Source: Kitasatospora azatica KCTC 9699
GTDB taxonomy: Bacteria; Actinomycetota; Actinomycetes; Streptomycetales; Streptomycetaceae
DNA: 64,000 bases
Reading direction: 5' to 3'
Assembly (NCBI RefSeq): GCF_000744785.1
Contig: NZ_JQMO01000003.1
Span: 3,534,001-3,598,000, forward strand
A model generated the notes under the pieces. The model searched no databases and was not told where the DNA came from. It saw only the letters and a program-made list of their open reading frames with translations. Shown piece after piece: positions 18,760 through 28,762 of the stretch (the stretch's first letter is position 1; each line of letters begins with the position of its first letter). The translations under genes and the position numbers were made by a program.

Positions 18760-20127
18760 GTGGCACGACTCTTCGGTACGGACGGCGTACGCGGTGTGGC
18801 CAACGAGGGCCTGACCGCCGAACTCGCGCTCGGCCTGTCGATGGCCGCCGCGCACGTGCTGGGCGACGCGGGCGGCTTCGGCGGTCGGCGCCCGGTGGCG
18901 GTGGTCGGACGCGACCCGCGCGCCAGCGGTGAGTTCCTCGAGGCCGCCGTGATCGCGGGCCTGGCAGGGTCCGGGGTGGACGTACTGCGGGTCGGCGTGC
19001 TGCCCACCCCCGCCGTCGCCTATCTGACCGGCGCGCTCGGCGCCGACTTCGGCGTGATGCTCTCGGCCAGCCACAACGCGATGCCGGACAACGGCATCAA
19101 GTTCCTGGCCCGCGGCGGCCACAAGCTGGACGACGCGATCGAGGACGCGATCGAGGCCGACTACCGCGGCCACAGCACGGGCGTGCTGAACCGCCCGCGG
19201 CCCACCGGCGGCGGCGTCGGCCGGGTGCACGAGTACACCGAGGGCTTCGACAAGTACGTCGCCCACCTGGTCGCCGTGCTGCCCAACCGGCTGGACGGCG
19301 TCAAGGTGGTCATCGACGGCGCCCACGGCGCGGCCGCCCGGGTGGCGCCCGAGGCCTTCGCCCGGGCCGGCGCCGAGGTGGTCTTCACCCTGGGCGCCGA
19401 GCCGACCGGCCTGAACATCAACGACGGTGTCGGCTCCACCCACCTGGACGGGCTCAAGCAGGCGATGCGCGAGCACAAGGCGGACCTGGGCATCGCGCTG
19501 GACGGCGACGCCGACCGCTGCCTGGCCGCCGACGCCGAGGGCAACGAGGTGGACGGCGACCAGATCATCGCGGTCCTGGCGCTGGCCATGCGCGAGGCCG
19601 GCACGCTGCGCCGCAACACCGCGGTCGGCACCGTGATGGCCAACCTGGGCTTCAAGCTGGCGATGCAGCGCGAGGGGATCGGCCTGGTCGAGACCGCGGT
19701 GGGGGACCGCTACGTGCTCGAGGCGATGAAGGAGCACGGCTACGCGCTGGGCGGCGAGCAGTCCGGCCACGTGATCCTGCTGGACCACGCGACCACCGGC
19801 GACGGCACCCTGACCGGCCTGATGCTCGGCGCCCGGCTGGCCGCCACCAAGCAGCCGCTGGCCGAGCTGGCCGCCGTGATGACCCGGCTGCCGCAGCTGC
19901 TGATCAACGTCAAGGACGTGGACAAGAGCCGGGTGAACGAGAGCGCCGAGCTGGCCGCCGCGGTCAAGGAGGCCGAGCAGGAGCTGGGCAGCAGCGGCCG
20001 GGTGCTGCTGCGCCCGTCCGGGACCGAGCCGCTGGTGCGGGTGATGGTCGAGGCGGCCGACCAGGCGCAGGCCAAGGCGGTGGCCGAGCGGCTCGCGGGC
20101 GTGGTCCGCGAGCAGCTGGCCTCCTGA
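18760..20127 (+). CDS. glmM: Phosphoglucosamine mutase
   Basis: Converts glucosamine-6-phosphate to glucosamine-1-phosphate for UDP-GlcNAc and peptidoglycan. The GTG at 18760 gives [18 protein letters not shown] and 455 residues. The phosphoserine loop is [11 protein letters not shown] with Ser104; the Mg site is DGDADR at 248-253; the C-terminal substrate loop is [12 protein letters not shown]. glmS lies 1.1 kb downstream beyond the opposing coaA. Confidence 0.97.
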   Translation: MARLFGTDGVRGVANEGLTAELALGLSMAAAHVLGDAGGFGGRRPVAVVGRDPRASGEFLEAAVIAGLAGSGVDVLRVGVLPTPAVAYLTGALGADFGVMLSASHNAMPDNGIKFLARGGHKLDDAIEDAIEADYRGHSTGVLNRPRPTGGGVGRVHEYTEGFDKYVAHLVAVLPNRLDGVKVVIDGAHGAAARVAPEAFARAGAEVVFTLGAEPTGLNINDGVGSTHLDGLKQAMREHKADLGIALDGDADRCLAADAEGNEVDGDQIIAVLALAMREAGTLRRNTAVGTVMANLGFKLAMQREGIGLVETAVGDRYVLEAMKEHGYALGGEQSGHVILLDHATTGDGTLTGLMLGARLAATKQPLAELAAVMTRLPQLLINVKDVDKSRVNESAELAAAVKEAEQELGSSGRVLLRPSGTEPLVRVMVEAADQAQAKAVAERLAGVVREQLAS

Positions 20128-20134
20128 CGACCCG

Positions 20135-21133
20135 TTACAGCTTGCGAAGAAGGGCGCGACGGACCTTGTGGTCGGCGCCCTTCTGCAGGATCAGGGTGGC
20201 CCGGCCGCGGGTCGGCAGCACGTTCTCCAGCAGGTTGGGCTTGTTGATGGTGCGCCAGACCTGGCGGCCGTACTCCATCGCCTCCTCCTCCGGCACCTCG
20301 GTGAACCGGCGGAAGTAGGAGCTGGGGTCCAGGAAGGCGGTGTCCCGCAGCTTCTTGAAGCGGGACAGGTACCAGTTCTCGATGTCGTCGGTGCGCGCGT
20401 CGACGTAGATCGAGAAGTCGAAGTAGTCGGCCACCGCGAGCCGGGTGCGGCCGTCGGTGCCGGGCAGGGCCGGCTGCAGCACGTTCAGGCCCTCGACGAT
20501 CAGGATGTCGGGGCGCTCCACGGTCAGCCGCTGGTCCGGCACGATGTCGTACACCAGGTGCGAGTAGACCGGGGCGCTGACCTGCTGCTTGCCGGCCTTC
20601 ACGTCAGCCACGAAGCGCATCAGGGCGCGCCGGTCGTAGGACTCGGGGAAGCCCTTACGGGCCATCAGACCGCGTCGGCGCAGCTCGGCGTTGGGCAGCA
20701 GGAAGCCGTCGGTGGTGACCAGTTCGACCCGCGGGTGCTCCGGCCAGCGGGCCAGCAGCGCCTGCAGCAGGCGGGCGGTGGTGGACTTGCCGACCGCCAC
20801 CGAGCCGGCCACCCCGATGATGAACGGGGTGCGGGTGCGCTCGGTGTCGGGGGTGTCCAGGAAGGTGCCGACCGCGCCGCGCAGCTCGTGGGTGGCGTGG
20901 ATGTAGAGGTTCAGCAGCCGGGACAGGGGCAGGTAGACGTCGCGCACCTCGTCCAGGTCGAGCGCCGTGCCCAGACCGCGCAGCCGCTCGACTTCCTCGG
21001 CGCTCAGCGGCAGCGGGGTCCGCTCGCGCAGGGCGCTCCACTCGGCCCGGCTGAGGTCGACGTACGGGGACGGCGACGGGCTGGGCGTTGAGGGGGCGCC
21101 CTGGGTACAGAGTTCGGTCAGCACGTCGTCCAT
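20135..21133 (-). CDS. coaA: Type I pantothenate kinase
   Basis: Phosphorylates pantothenate, the first step of CoA synthesis. The 332-residue protein has P-loop [12 protein letters not shown], the [10 protein letters not shown] segment and [14 protein letters not shown]. An N-terminal extension of about 20 residues is Ser/Pro-rich ([10 protein letters not shown]). It converges with glmM, 7 nt apart, and diverges from glmS with a 100-nt spacer holding both start regions. Confidence 0.96.
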   Translation of the reverse strand: MDDVLTELCTQGAPSTPSPSPSPYVDLSRAEWSALRERTPLPLSAEEVERLRGLGTALDLDEVRDVYLPLSRLLNLYIHATHELRGAVGTFLDTPDTERTRTPFIIGVAGSVAVGKSTTARLLQALLARWPEHPRVELVTTDGFLLPNAELRRRGLMARKGFPESYDRRALMRFVADVKAGKQQVSAPVYSHLVYDIVPDQRLTVERPDILIVEGLNVLQPALPGTDGRTRLAVADYFDFSIYVDARTDDIENWYLSRFKKLRDTAFLDPSSYFRRFTEVPEEEAMEYGRQVWRTINKPNLLENVLPTRGRATLILQKGADHKVRRALLRKL

Positions 21134-21233
21134 TGTGAGCCGTCCCGGGCCGCCCGGGCCCTGTGGCGTCGGTCACCCGTTGTTGTCCCGCACGCAAGCT
21201 GCGTGAGAGCCACCAGCCCTTATGCTCACACAT

Positions 21234-23090
21234 ATGTGCGGAATTGTTGGATATGTGGGCTCTCAGAGCGCACTTGACGTAGTCATCGCGGGCCTTCAGC
21301 GCCTTGAGTACCGAGGGTACGACTCGGCAGGCGTGGCCATTCAGTCGGCGGACCCCTCAGGGCAGTGGGGCCTCGCCACCGACAAGCGGGCCGGAAAGCT
21401 CGTGAACCTGGAGAAGTCGCTCGCCGAGACCCCTCTTCCCGGCGGCACCACCGGCATCGGTCACACCCGTTGGGCCACCCACGGCGGACCGACCGACGCC
21501 AACGCCCACCCCCATCTGGACGACCACCGCAAGGTCGCGGTGGTCCACAACGGCATCATCGAGAACTTCGCCCAGCTCCGCGCCGAGCTGGCCGACCGCG
21601 GCCACACGCTGCGCTCGGAGACCGACACCGAGGTGGTCGCGCACCTGCTCGCCGAGGCCTTCGCGGGCGACCTGGCCGAGGCCATGCGCACCGTCTGCCG
21701 GCAGTTGGACGGCGCCTTCACCCTGGTCGCGGTGCACGCCGACGCGCCCGGCGTGGTGGTCGGCGCGCGGCGCAACTCGCCGCTGGTGGTCGGGCGCGGC
21801 GAGGGCGAGAACTTCCTCGCCTCGGACGTGGCCGCCTTCATCGCGCACACCCGTGAGGCGATCGAGCTGGGCCAGGACCAGGTGGTCGAACTGCGGGCCG
21901 ACGCGGTCACCGTGACGGACTTCCACGGCGCCACCGCCGAGGTCCGCGAGTACCACGTGGACTGGGACGCCTCGGCCGCCGAGAAGGGCGGCTACGACTA
22001 CTTCATGCTCAAGGAGATCGCCGAGCAGCCGAAGGCGGTCGCCGACACCCTGCTCGGCCGGATCGGCACCGACGGGCGGCTCACCCTGGACGAGGTGCGG
22101 ATCCCCGACTCGGTGCTGCGCGAGGTCGACAAGGTGGTCATCGTCGCCTGCGGCACCGCCTTCCACGCCGGGATGATCGCCAAGTACGCGATCGAGCACT
22201 GGACCCGGATCCCGTGCGAGGTCGAGGTCGCCTCGGAGTTCCGCTACCGGGACCCGATCCTGGACGACCGCACGCTGGTGATCGCGATCTCGCAGTCCGG
22301 CGAGACCATGGACACCCTGATGGCGCTGCGGCACGCCCGCGAGCAGGGGGCCAAGGTGCTGGCGATCTGCAACACCAACGGCTCCACCATCCCGCGCGAG
22401 TCGGACGCGGTGCTCTACACCCACGCCGGTCCCGAGGTGGCGGTGGCCTCCACCAAGGCCTTCCTCACCCAGCTGGTCGCCTGCTACCTGGTCGCGCTCT
22501 ACCTCGGCCAGGTGCGCGGCACCAAGTGGGGCGACGAGATCTGGGCCGTGATCAAGGAGCTCTCCGACGCGCCGAAGCAGGTCGAGCAGGTGCTGCGGAC
22601 CATGGAGCCGGTGCGCGAGCTGGCCCGGTCGCTGGCGGACGCCCGCTCGGTGCTCTTCCTCGGCCGGCACGTCGGGTTCCCGGTGGCGCTGGAGGGTGCG
22701 CTCAAGCTCAAGGAGCTGGCGTACATGCACGCCGAGGGCTTCGCGGCGGGCGAGCTGAAGCACGGTCCGATCGCGCTGATCGAAGAGGGGCTGCCGGTGG
22801 TGGTGGTCGTCCCGTCGCCGCGCGGGCGGTCGATCCTGCACGACAAGATCGTCTCCAACATCCAGGAGATCCGGGCGCGCGGTGCGCGCACCATCGTGAT
22901 CGCCGAGGAGGGGGACGAGGCGGTGGTGCCGTACGCCGACCACCTGATCCGGATCCCGGTCACGCCGACGCTGCTGCAGCCGCTGGTCTCCACGGTGCCG
23001 CTGCAGGTCTTCGCCTGCGAGCTGGCCACCGCCAAGGGACACGAGGTGGACCAGCCGCGCAACCTGGCGAAGTCCGTGACGGTGGAGTAG
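21234..23090 (+). CDS. glmS: Glutamine--fructose-6-phosphate aminotransferase (isomerizing)
   Basis: Makes glucosamine-6-phosphate from fructose-6-phosphate and glutamine. The frame opens at 21222, but the ATG at 21234 is required because Cys2 must become the N-terminal nucleophile (MCGIVGYVG). The 618-residue protein has the amidotransferase domain to about residue 240 with GHTRWATHG, then two SIS domains (SQSGETMDTL, KELAYMHAEGFAAGELKHGP) and the end PRNLAKSVTVE. TATGCT lies 7 nt before the ATG, predicting a leaderless mRNA. Confidence 0.97.
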   Translation: MCGIVGYVGSQSALDVVIAGLQRLEYRGYDSAGVAIQSADPSGQWGLATDKRAGKLVNLEKSLAETPLPGGTTGIGHTRWATHGGPTDANAHPHLDDHRKVAVVHNGIIENFAQLRAELADRGHTLRSETDTEVVAHLLAEAFAGDLAEAMRTVCRQLDGAFTLVAVHADAPGVVVGARRNSPLVVGRGEGENFLASDVAAFIAHTREAIELGQDQVVELRADAVTVTDFHGATAEVREYHVDWDASAAEKGGYDYFMLKEIAEQPKAVADTLLGRIGTDGRLTLDEVRIPDSVLREVDKVVIVACGTAFHAGMIAKYAIEHWTRIPCEVEVASEFRYRDPILDDRTLVIAISQSGETMDTLMALRHAREQGAKVLAICNTNGSTIPRESDAVLYTHAGPEVAVASTKAFLTQLVACYLVALYLGQVRGTKWGDEIWAVIKELSDAPKQVEQVLRTMEPVRELARSLADARSVLFLGRHVGFPVALEGALKLKELAYMHAEGFAAGELKHGPIALIEEGLPVVVVVPSPRGRSILHDKIVSNIQEIRARGARTIVIAEEGDEAVVPYADHLIRIPVTPTLLQPLVSTVPLQVFACELATAKGHEVDQPRNLAKSVTVE

Positions 23091-23126
23091 GGACGGGACG
23101 GATACGGGGGCGGGTACGGTGACCGG

Positions 23127-23495
23127 GTGATCATTGGAGTGGGCATCGACGTCGCCGCCATCGACCGCTTCGCCGCCTCGGTGGAGCGGACACCGGCGAT
23201 GCTGGAGCGGCTCTTCACCCCGGCCGAGCTGCTGCTGCCCTCGGGGCAGCAGCGCTCGGCCGCGTCCCTGGCGGCCCGGTTCGCCGCCAAGGAGGCGCTG
23301 GCCAAGGCCCTGGGCGCGCCGATCGGGCTGGAGTGGCACGACGCGGAGGTCCGCAGCGAGCCGTCGGGCCGGCCGACCTTGCACGTACGCGGCACGGTGG
23401 CGGCCCGGGCGGCGGAACTGGGTGTGCGCAGCTGGCACCTGTCGCTCAGTCACGACGCGGGCGTGGCCTCCGCGGTGGTCATCGCGGAGGGCTGA
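23127..23495 (+). CDS. acpS: Holo-[acyl-carrier-protein] synthase
   Basis: Transfers 4'-phosphopantetheine from CoA to acyl carrier protein. The 122-residue protein starts GTG ([15 protein letters not shown]); the Mg-binding Asp8 and Glu in [12 protein letters not shown] are present, as is [19 protein letters not shown] is 6 nt before the GTG, so translation may be leaderless. Confidence 0.95.
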   Translation: MIIGVGIDVAAIDRFAASVERTPAMLERLFTPAELLLPSGQQRSAASLAARFAAKEALAKALGAPIGLEWHDAEVRSEPSGRPTLHVRGTVAARAAELGVRSWHLSLSHDAGVASAVVIAEG

Positions 23496-23515
23496 CCGCA
23501 CCTGGCCCCCTTCCG

Positions 23516-23633
23516 CCGCTGCGCGGTGCCCGCCCCTGGGGGGCTTTTGGGTTCTTCTTCCGCTGTGTGGTGCCCGCTCCGGGAGGGCTTTTGGCCTTTC
23601 CTCGGCTGCGTGGTGCCCGCACCCGGGTAGCGT
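23516..23633 (+). repeat. Three imperfect copies of a 43-44 bp repeat between acpS and nnr
   Basis: Units begin near 23516, 23560 and 23603. Shared features are CNGCTGNGNGGTGCCCGC near each start and GGGCTTTTGG in the first two. The spacer of 144 nt consists almost entirely of these copies. The third runs into the putative -10 of the next gene. Confidence 0.75.
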
Positions 23634-23639
23634 CAAGGC

Positions 23640-25103
23640 ATGCGCTATGCCCACACCGTGGAACAGGTCCGCGCCGCCGAAGCCGAGCTGGCCGGACAGC
23701 CCCTGATGGACCGTGCGGTGGCCGGCCTCGCCGCCACCTGCGCCCGACTGCTGAGCGGCCGTCGCGGCCGGGTCTACGGCAGCCGGGTGCTGGTGCTGGC
23801 CGGCAGCGGCGACAACGGCGGCGACGCGCTCTTCACCGGCGCCGCGCTGGCCCGCCGGGGCGCCGCCGTGACGGCGGTCCTGCTGACGCCCGACCGGGCG
23901 CACCCCGCCGCGCTGGCGGCCCTGCGGGCGATGGGCAGTCAGGTGACCACGGATCAGAACGTCGGACTGGCCGACTTCCGGCGCGCGGACCTGATCCTGG
24001 ACGGGATCGTCGGCATCGGCGGCCAGGGCGGACTGCGGCCCGCCGCCGAGCCGTACGCCCGGGCCGAACGCACCGGCCTGCTGGTCGCGGTGGACCTGCC
24101 CAGCGGGGTGGACGCGGACACCGGCGAGGTGGCCGGGGCCGCGCTGCGCGCGGATGTCACGGTGACCTTCGGCACGTACAAGCCCGGGCTGCTGATCGAC
24201 CCGGGCGCCGGATACGCGGGGGCGGTCCAGCTGGTGCCGATCGGCCTGCGGCCGCCGGCGGCGCCGGTCGAGGCGCTGCAGCACGCCGACCTCAGGGCCC
24301 TGCTGCCGCGCCCGGGCGCGGAGAGCGACAAGTACCGGCGCGGTGTGCTCGGGCTGCTGGCCGGCTCCGAGCGGTACCCGGGCGCCGCGCTGCTCGCGGT
24401 GGCGGGCGCGCTGCACGGCGGCGCGGGCGCGGTGCGCTACCAGGGACGGCCCGCCGAGGAGGTGGTGCGCCGCCACCCCGAGGTGCTGCTCACCCCGGGG
24501 CGGGTGCAGGCCTGGGTGGTCGGGCCCGGCAGCGGCGACGACACACCCGAGGCGCTCTCCGACGCACTGGCGAGCGAGCAGCCGGTGCTGGTCGACGCGG
24601 ACGCGTTGACCGAACTGGCCCGGCGCGGGCCGGCCCAACTGGCCGGACGCACCGCGCCCACCCTGCTCACCCCGCACACCGGCGAGGCGGCCCGGCTGCT
24701 CGGCGGCGAGGTGACCGCCGACCAGGTGGCGGCCGCCCGGCTGCGGTACGCCCGCGAGCTGGCCCGCCGGTACGGCGCGGTGGTGCTGCTGAAGGGTTCC
24801 AGCACGGTGGTCGCCCGCCCGGACGGCGCCGCCCGGGTGAACCCCACCGGCACCTCCTGGCTGGCCACGGCGGGCAGCGGCGACGTGCTCGCAGGGCTCA
24901 CCGGAGCGCTGCTGGCGGCCGGCCTGCCCGTCTTCGACGCCGCCTCGGCCGGCGCGTACCTGCACGGACTGGCGGGCCGCCTGGCCGCCGCCGGGGCGCC
25001 GATCACCGCGAGTCAGGTGGCCGCCGCGCTGCCCCTGGCCTGGCGGGAGATCGCCGGGGCAGCGGGGGGTGACGAGCGCGGCGGGGCCGGTCTGGGAGAC
25101 TGA
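23640..25103 (+). CDS. nnr: Bifunctional NAD(P)H-hydrate epimerase / ADP-dependent dehydratase
   Basis: Repairs hydrated NAD(P)H. The 487-residue protein is a fusion. The epimerase part (about 1-215) has SGDNGGDALFTG and DLPSGVDADTGEV. The dehydratase part (about 225-475) has LLTPHTGEAARLL, KGSSTVVARPDG and TAGSGDVLAGLTGALLAAG with the catalytic Asp. TAGCGT lies 6 nt before the ATG, a leaderless arrangement. The stop is 2 nt before the GTG of alr. Confidence 0.95.
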   Translation: MRYAHTVEQVRAAEAELAGQPLMDRAVAGLAATCARLLSGRRGRVYGSRVLVLAGSGDNGGDALFTGAALARRGAAVTAVLLTPDRAHPAALAALRAMGSQVTTDQNVGLADFRRADLILDGIVGIGGQGGLRPAAEPYARAERTGLLVAVDLPSGVDADTGEVAGAALRADVTVTFGTYKPGLLIDPGAGYAGAVQLVPIGLRPPAAPVEALQHADLRALLPRPGAESDKYRRGVLGLLAGSERYPGAALLAVAGALHGGAGAVRYQGRPAEEVVRRHPEVLLTPGRVQAWVVGPGSGDDTPEALSDALASEQPVLVDADALTELARRGPAQLAGRTAPTLLTPHTGEAARLLGGEVTADQVAAARLRYARELARRYGAVVLLKGSSTVVARPDGAARVNPTGTSWLATAGSGDVLAGLTGALLAAGLPVFDAASAGAYLHGLAGRLAAAGAPITASQVAAALPLAWREIAGAAGGDERGGAGLGD

Positions 25104-25105
25104 GC

Positions 25106-26293
25106 GTGATGACAACTGCGAAGACGACCGGGACCGCCATGCTCGCCGAGGGACTCCGCGCCGAGGCGACCATCGACCTGGCCGCGCTCCGCGCCAACCT
25201 CGCGTCGCTGCGCGAGCGCGCGCCGGGCGCCGCCCTGATGGCCGTGGTGAAGGCCGACGCCTACGGGCACGGCGCGCTGCCCTGCGCCCTGGAGGCACTG
25301 GCCGCCGGCGTGGGCTGGCTCGGCACCGCCACCCCCGAGGAGGCGCTCGCGCTGCGGGCCGCCGGGATCGCGCCCGAGCAGGCCCGGATCCTGTGCTGGC
25401 TGTGGACCCCGGGCGGCCCCTGGGCCCAGGCGCTGCGGGCCGCCGTCGACATCTCGATCAGCGGCCAGTGGGCGCTGGACGAGCTGCTCGCCGCCGTCCG
25501 CGCCACCGGCATCCCGGCCCGGGTGCACCTCAAGGCCGACACCGGCCTGGGCCGCAACGGCTGCCAGCCGCGCGACTGGCCCGACCTGGTGGACGCCGCG
25601 CTGCGCGCCCAGGCCGCCGGGCAGCTCACCGTGGTCGGCCTCTGGTCGCACTTCGCCGCCGCCGACGAACCCGGCCACCCGTCGATCCAGGCCCAGCAGG
25701 ACGCCTTCGCCACCGCCCTGGCCTACGCCGAGCGGGCCGGGGTGCGCCCCGAGGTGCGGCACCTGGCCAACTCGCCGGCCACCCTGCTGCTCCCGCAGGC
25801 CCACTACGACCTGGTCCGCACCGGGCTGGCGATGTACGGGCTGTCGCCGGTGCCCGAGGTCGGCGCGCCCGCCGACTTCGGACTGCGCCCGGTGATGTCG
25901 CTCAGTGCCCGCCTCGCCATGGTCAAGCACGTCCCCGGCGGACACGGCGTCAGCTACGGCCACCACTACGTCACCCCCGGCGAGACCACCCTCGGCCTGG
26001 TCCCGGTCGGGTACGCCGACGGCATCCCGCGACACGCCAGCGGCACCGGCCCGGTGCAGATCGCCGGCAAGTGGCGCACCGTCGCCGGCCGGGTCGCGAT
26101 GGACCAGTTCGTGGTGGACCTGGGCGGCGACACGCCACCGGTCGGCGAGGAGGTGCTGCTCTTCGGCAGCGGCGAGCGCGGCGAGCCGACCGCCGAGGAC
26201 TGGGGCCGGGCCTGCGGCACCATCTCGTACGAGATCGTCACCCGGATCGGCGGCCGGGTCCCGCGCCGCTACGTGGGCGGGAGCCACAGGTGA
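25106..26293 (+). CDS. alr: Alanine racemase
   Basis: PLP enzyme making D-alanine for peptidoglycan. Start codons at GTG 25106 and ATG 25109 are adjacent; MLAEGLRAEA at 25139 is a third possibility. PLP-binding Lys48 (from the ATG) is in VVKADAYGHG and the catalytic Tyr in HGVSYGHHY. LKADTGLGRNG and GYADGIPR are further family segments. It comes after nnr and overlaps the hydrolase gene by 4 nt, forming one operon. Confidence 0.97.
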   Translation: MMTTAKTTGTAMLAEGLRAEATIDLAALRANLASLRERAPGAALMAVVKADAYGHGALPCALEALAAGVGWLGTATPEEALALRAAGIAPEQARILCWLWTPGGPWAQALRAAVDISISGQWALDELLAAVRATGIPARVHLKADTGLGRNGCQPRDWPDLVDAALRAQAAGQLTVVGLWSHFAAADEPGHPSIQAQQDAFATALAYAERAGVRPEVRHLANSPATLLLPQAHYDLVRTGLAMYGLSPVPEVGAPADFGLRPVMSLSARLAMVKHVPGGHGVSYGHHYVTPGETTLGLVPVGYADGIPRHASGTGPVQIAGKWRTVAGRVAMDQFVVDLGGDTPPVGEEVLLFGSGERGEPTAEDWGRACGTISYEIVTRIGGRVPRRYVGGSHR

Positions 26294-27594
26294 CCGAGGG
26301 CGTGGGCGGCGGAGCCCGTCGGGCCTCACTGATCGGCCTGTCGGTCGGCGTGGTCGCCGCCGGGGCCGCCGCCGGAGTGGCGATCGAGCGCCTCACCCTG
26401 GGCCGGGCCCGCCGCCGGGCCCGCGAGGAACTGGACGCCGCCGCCCCGTTCGGTTCCCTGCGCGGACGCCCGCGCACGGTGCCGGCCCAGGACGGGACCG
26501 CGCTGTACGTCGAGGTGGACGGTCCGCTGCCCGGCACCCCGGCCGCGGCCGAAGGCCCGCGGCACGGCTGGTTCACCCGCCGCCCGGGCGGCCCGGGCCC
26601 GGTGGACCGCAGCGCGGTGCCGCCGCTGCTGGCCGGGCGCAGCGCCCGCGAGCCGCTCGCCTTCACCCCCGTGCCCGCCGAGCAGCCGCCGCTGACCGTG
26701 GTCTTCTGCCACGGCTACTGCCTCAACCAGGACAGCTTCCACTTCCAGCGCGCCGCACTGCGCGGCGGACTGCGGCTGGTCTTCTGGGACCAGCGCAGCC
26801 ACGGCCGCTCCGAGCGCTCCCGCTCCTACCTGGCCGGCAAGCCCGCCAGCATCGACGAACTGGGCGGCGACCTCAAGGCCGTGCTGGACGAGGTGGTGCC
26901 CACCGGACCGATCGTGCTGGTCGGGCACTCGATGGGCGGCATGACCGTGATGGCGCTGGCCGAACAGCACCCCGAGCTGTTCCGCGAGCGCGTGGTCGGG
27001 GTCGCGCTGCTCGGCACCACGGCGGGCGACTGGGATTCGATCAACCTCGGCCTGCCGCCGGTCGGCATGAAGCTCTGGCGCCGGGTCGGGCCCGGCGTGC
27101 TCAAACTGCTGGGCAGCCAGGTCGGCCTGGTGGAGGCCACCCGGCGGATCGGCACCGACGTCAGCGCCGTCTTCTACCGCAGGTTCTCCTTCGGCAACGG
27201 CGGCCGGGACGTCGACCCGGCGGTCGCCCGGTTCGCGGAGCAGCTGCTCGACGCCACCCCGATAGACGTGGTCGCCGAGTTCTACCCCGTCTTCAGCGCG
27301 CACGAGAAGACCGCCGCGCTGGCCGCCCTGACCGACCTGCCGGTCCTGGTGCTGGCCGGCACCGAGGACCTGCTCACCCCCGCCGCCCACAGCGAGGCGA
27401 TCGCCCGCGCCCTGCCCCACGCCGAACTCGCGCTGCTCCCCGCCACCGGCCACCTGTTGATGCTGGAACGCCCCGACGAGGTCAACCACCGGCTCGCCGC
27501 GCTGCTCGCCCGCACCGGCCTCCCCCTCCCGGACCCGGTCCGCGACCTCGCGGAACGCGAACGCCCCGGGGAGAACCCGGTCCCCGGGGCGTGA
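26290..27594 (+). CDS. Membrane-anchored alpha/beta hydrolase
   Basis: The GTG at 26290 overlaps the alr stop and gives 434 residues. An N-terminal hydrophobic segment (about 14-35, LIGLSVGVVAAGAAAGVAI) is a likely membrane anchor. The hydrolase core has VVFCHGYCLNQDSF, FWDQRSHGRS, the nucleophile elbow GHSMGG, the acid in VLAGTEDLLTP and a His in PATGHLLMLERP. Substrate unknown. The same gene between alr and tsaE is typical for actinobacteria (location from memory). Confidence 0.85.
   Translation: MTEGVGGGARRASLIGLSVGVVAAGAAAGVAIERLTLGRARRRAREELDAAAPFGSLRGRPRTVPAQDGTALYVEVDGPLPGTPAAAEGPRHGWFTRRPGGPGPVDRSAVPPLLAGRSAREPLAFTPVPAEQPPLTVVFCHGYCLNQDSFHFQRAALRGGLRLVFWDQRSHGRSERSRSYLAGKPASIDELGGDLKAVLDEVVPTGPIVLVGHSMGGMTVMALAEQHPELFRERVVGVALLGTTAGDWDSINLGLPPVGMKLWRRVGPGVLKLLGSQVGLVEATRRIGTDVSAVFYRRFSFGNGGRDVDPAVARFAEQLLDATPIDVVAEFYPVFSAHEKTAALAALTDLPVLVLAGTEDLLTPAAHSEAIARALPHAELALLPATGHLLMLERPDEVNHRLAALLARTGLPLPDPVRDLAERERPGENPVPGA
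27561..27592 (+). terminator. Bidirectional terminator at the alr-hydrolase operon end
   Basis: A perfect 12-bp stem, ACGCCCCGGGGA (27561-27572) with TCCCCGGGGCGT (27581-27592), ends inside the hydrolase stop region. It can also serve the convergent gene whose stop is at 27602. Confidence 0.75.
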
Positions 27595-27601
27595 CACCGG
27601 A

Positions 27602-28762
27602 TCAGGCGTGGTCGCCCTTACGGCGGCGGAGCACCAGCAGGGTGGCGGTGCCGACGGTGAGCACAGCGGCGCCGGTCAGCGCGATCGGCAGGCTGTCGCT
27701 GCCGCCACCGGTGGAGGCGAGAGCGGGCCGGGCGGACTTGCCGGCGTGGGCCGCGTTGGTGGCGGCCTTGGCCGCGGCCAGCGTCGTGGTGCTGGGCGCG
27801 TTGACCGTGGCCACCTGGGCGGGCTGCGGGTTGGTCACCGCGGCGGGCACGGCGGTCGGCGCCGGCGAGGGCACGTTGCTGGCCCCGGTCGGCGCGGCGG
27901 TGGCGGTGGTCGATGCCAGCTCGAGGAAGCCGAAGTTGACGCCGTAGGTCCGGCCGGTCGGGTTGTTGTCGGCGTTCAGCAGCACCCCGTGCGAGAACAC
28001 GGTGACCGCGAACCAGCCGCTCTTCGGGGCGGCCGCGGTGGCCGACAGGCGCACCGGCAGCTGCACCGACTGCCCGGCCTCCAGGAAGAGCAGGTGCTCG
28101 TACTTGGCGGGGATCACGTCGTAGTAGCCGTTGTCGCCCGGCGAGCCGGCGATGACCGCGTCGGTCTGCCAGTTCCCGTTCTCGTCCTGGATCTCCAGCT
28201 TCTGCATGGCCGCCGGCAGCGCGCCGCCCAGCTGGCCTATGACGAGCTGCGGCTGGACCAGCGCGCTCTGCGGGCCCGGGTTGGTGACCGTGACGGTGAA
28301 CTCGACGGGCTTGCCGCCCGGCACGAGCGGACCGCCCGCGATGGTGTGCGCGCCGCCGGGCAGGTCGCTCGGCTCGACCGAGAGGGTCGGCTGCGGCCAC
28401 TGCTCCTTGGGCGCGTCCGGGATCGGGGCCGCGGTCGGGTTGCCGGTCGGGGTGGAGCTCTTCGAGGCGCCCGGGGACGGCACGGGCGAGGAGGAGCCGC
28501 CGGTCGGGGACGGCACCGGGGAGAACGATCCACCGGTCGGCGAGGCCGCCGGGGAGGTGAAGGTGACGCCGCCACCGGTGGGGGACGGCACCGGGGAGAA
28601 CGACCCGCCGGGGGTCGGCGAGGGCATCGGGGAGTTCACGGCGGTGCCGGTCGGCGAGGGGACCGGGGTCGCCGTGGCGGCGAAGGCGGTCGAGCCGGCG
28701 ACGGCGGTGAGCAGGACGGCGCTGCCGAGCACGGTGGTGGCTGCGGCCAGGCGCATCTTCAT
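27602..28762 (-). CDS. Secreted surface protein with LAXTG sortase signal
   Basis: The ATG at 28762 follows AGAGGA and gives 386 residues; the open frame upstream is a shadow. A signal peptide covers about residues 1-29. Residues 30-105 are Pro/Ser/Thr/Gly-rich with repeated SFSPVPSPTGG units. A globular part (about 115-280) resembles a beta-sandwich of unknown function. The end has LASTG at 348-352, a hydrophobic segment and RRRKGDHA, the layout used by class E sortases in streptomycetes. It probably becomes linked to peptidoglycan. It converges on the alr operon. Confidence 0.85.
   Translation of the reverse strand: MKMRLAAATTVLGSAVLLTAVAGSTAFAATATPVPSPTGTAVNSPMPSPTPGGSFSPVPSPTGGGVTFTSPAASPTGGSFSPVPSPTGGSSSPVPSPGASKSSTPTGNPTAAPIPDAPKEQWPQPTLSVEPSDLPGGAHTIAGGPLVPGGKPVEFTVTVTNPGPQSALVQPQLVIGQLGGALPAAMQKLEIQDENGNWQTDAVIAGSPGDNGYYDVIPAKYEHLLFLEAGQSVQLPVRLSATAAAPKSGWFAVTVFSHGVLLNADNNPTGRTYGVNFGFLELASTTATAAPTGASNVPSPAPTAVPAAVTNPQPAQVATVNAPSTTTLAAAKAATNAAHAGKSARPALASTGGGSDSLPIALTGAAVLTVGTATLLVLRRRKGDHA

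Noticed and set aside
21357-25298. A 1313-codon open frame on the minus strand opposite glmS, acpS and nnr
   Set aside because: It is exactly antisense to three well-identified genes, has low-complexity Arg/Gly/Val/His composition, and is an expected result of high GC at third positions.
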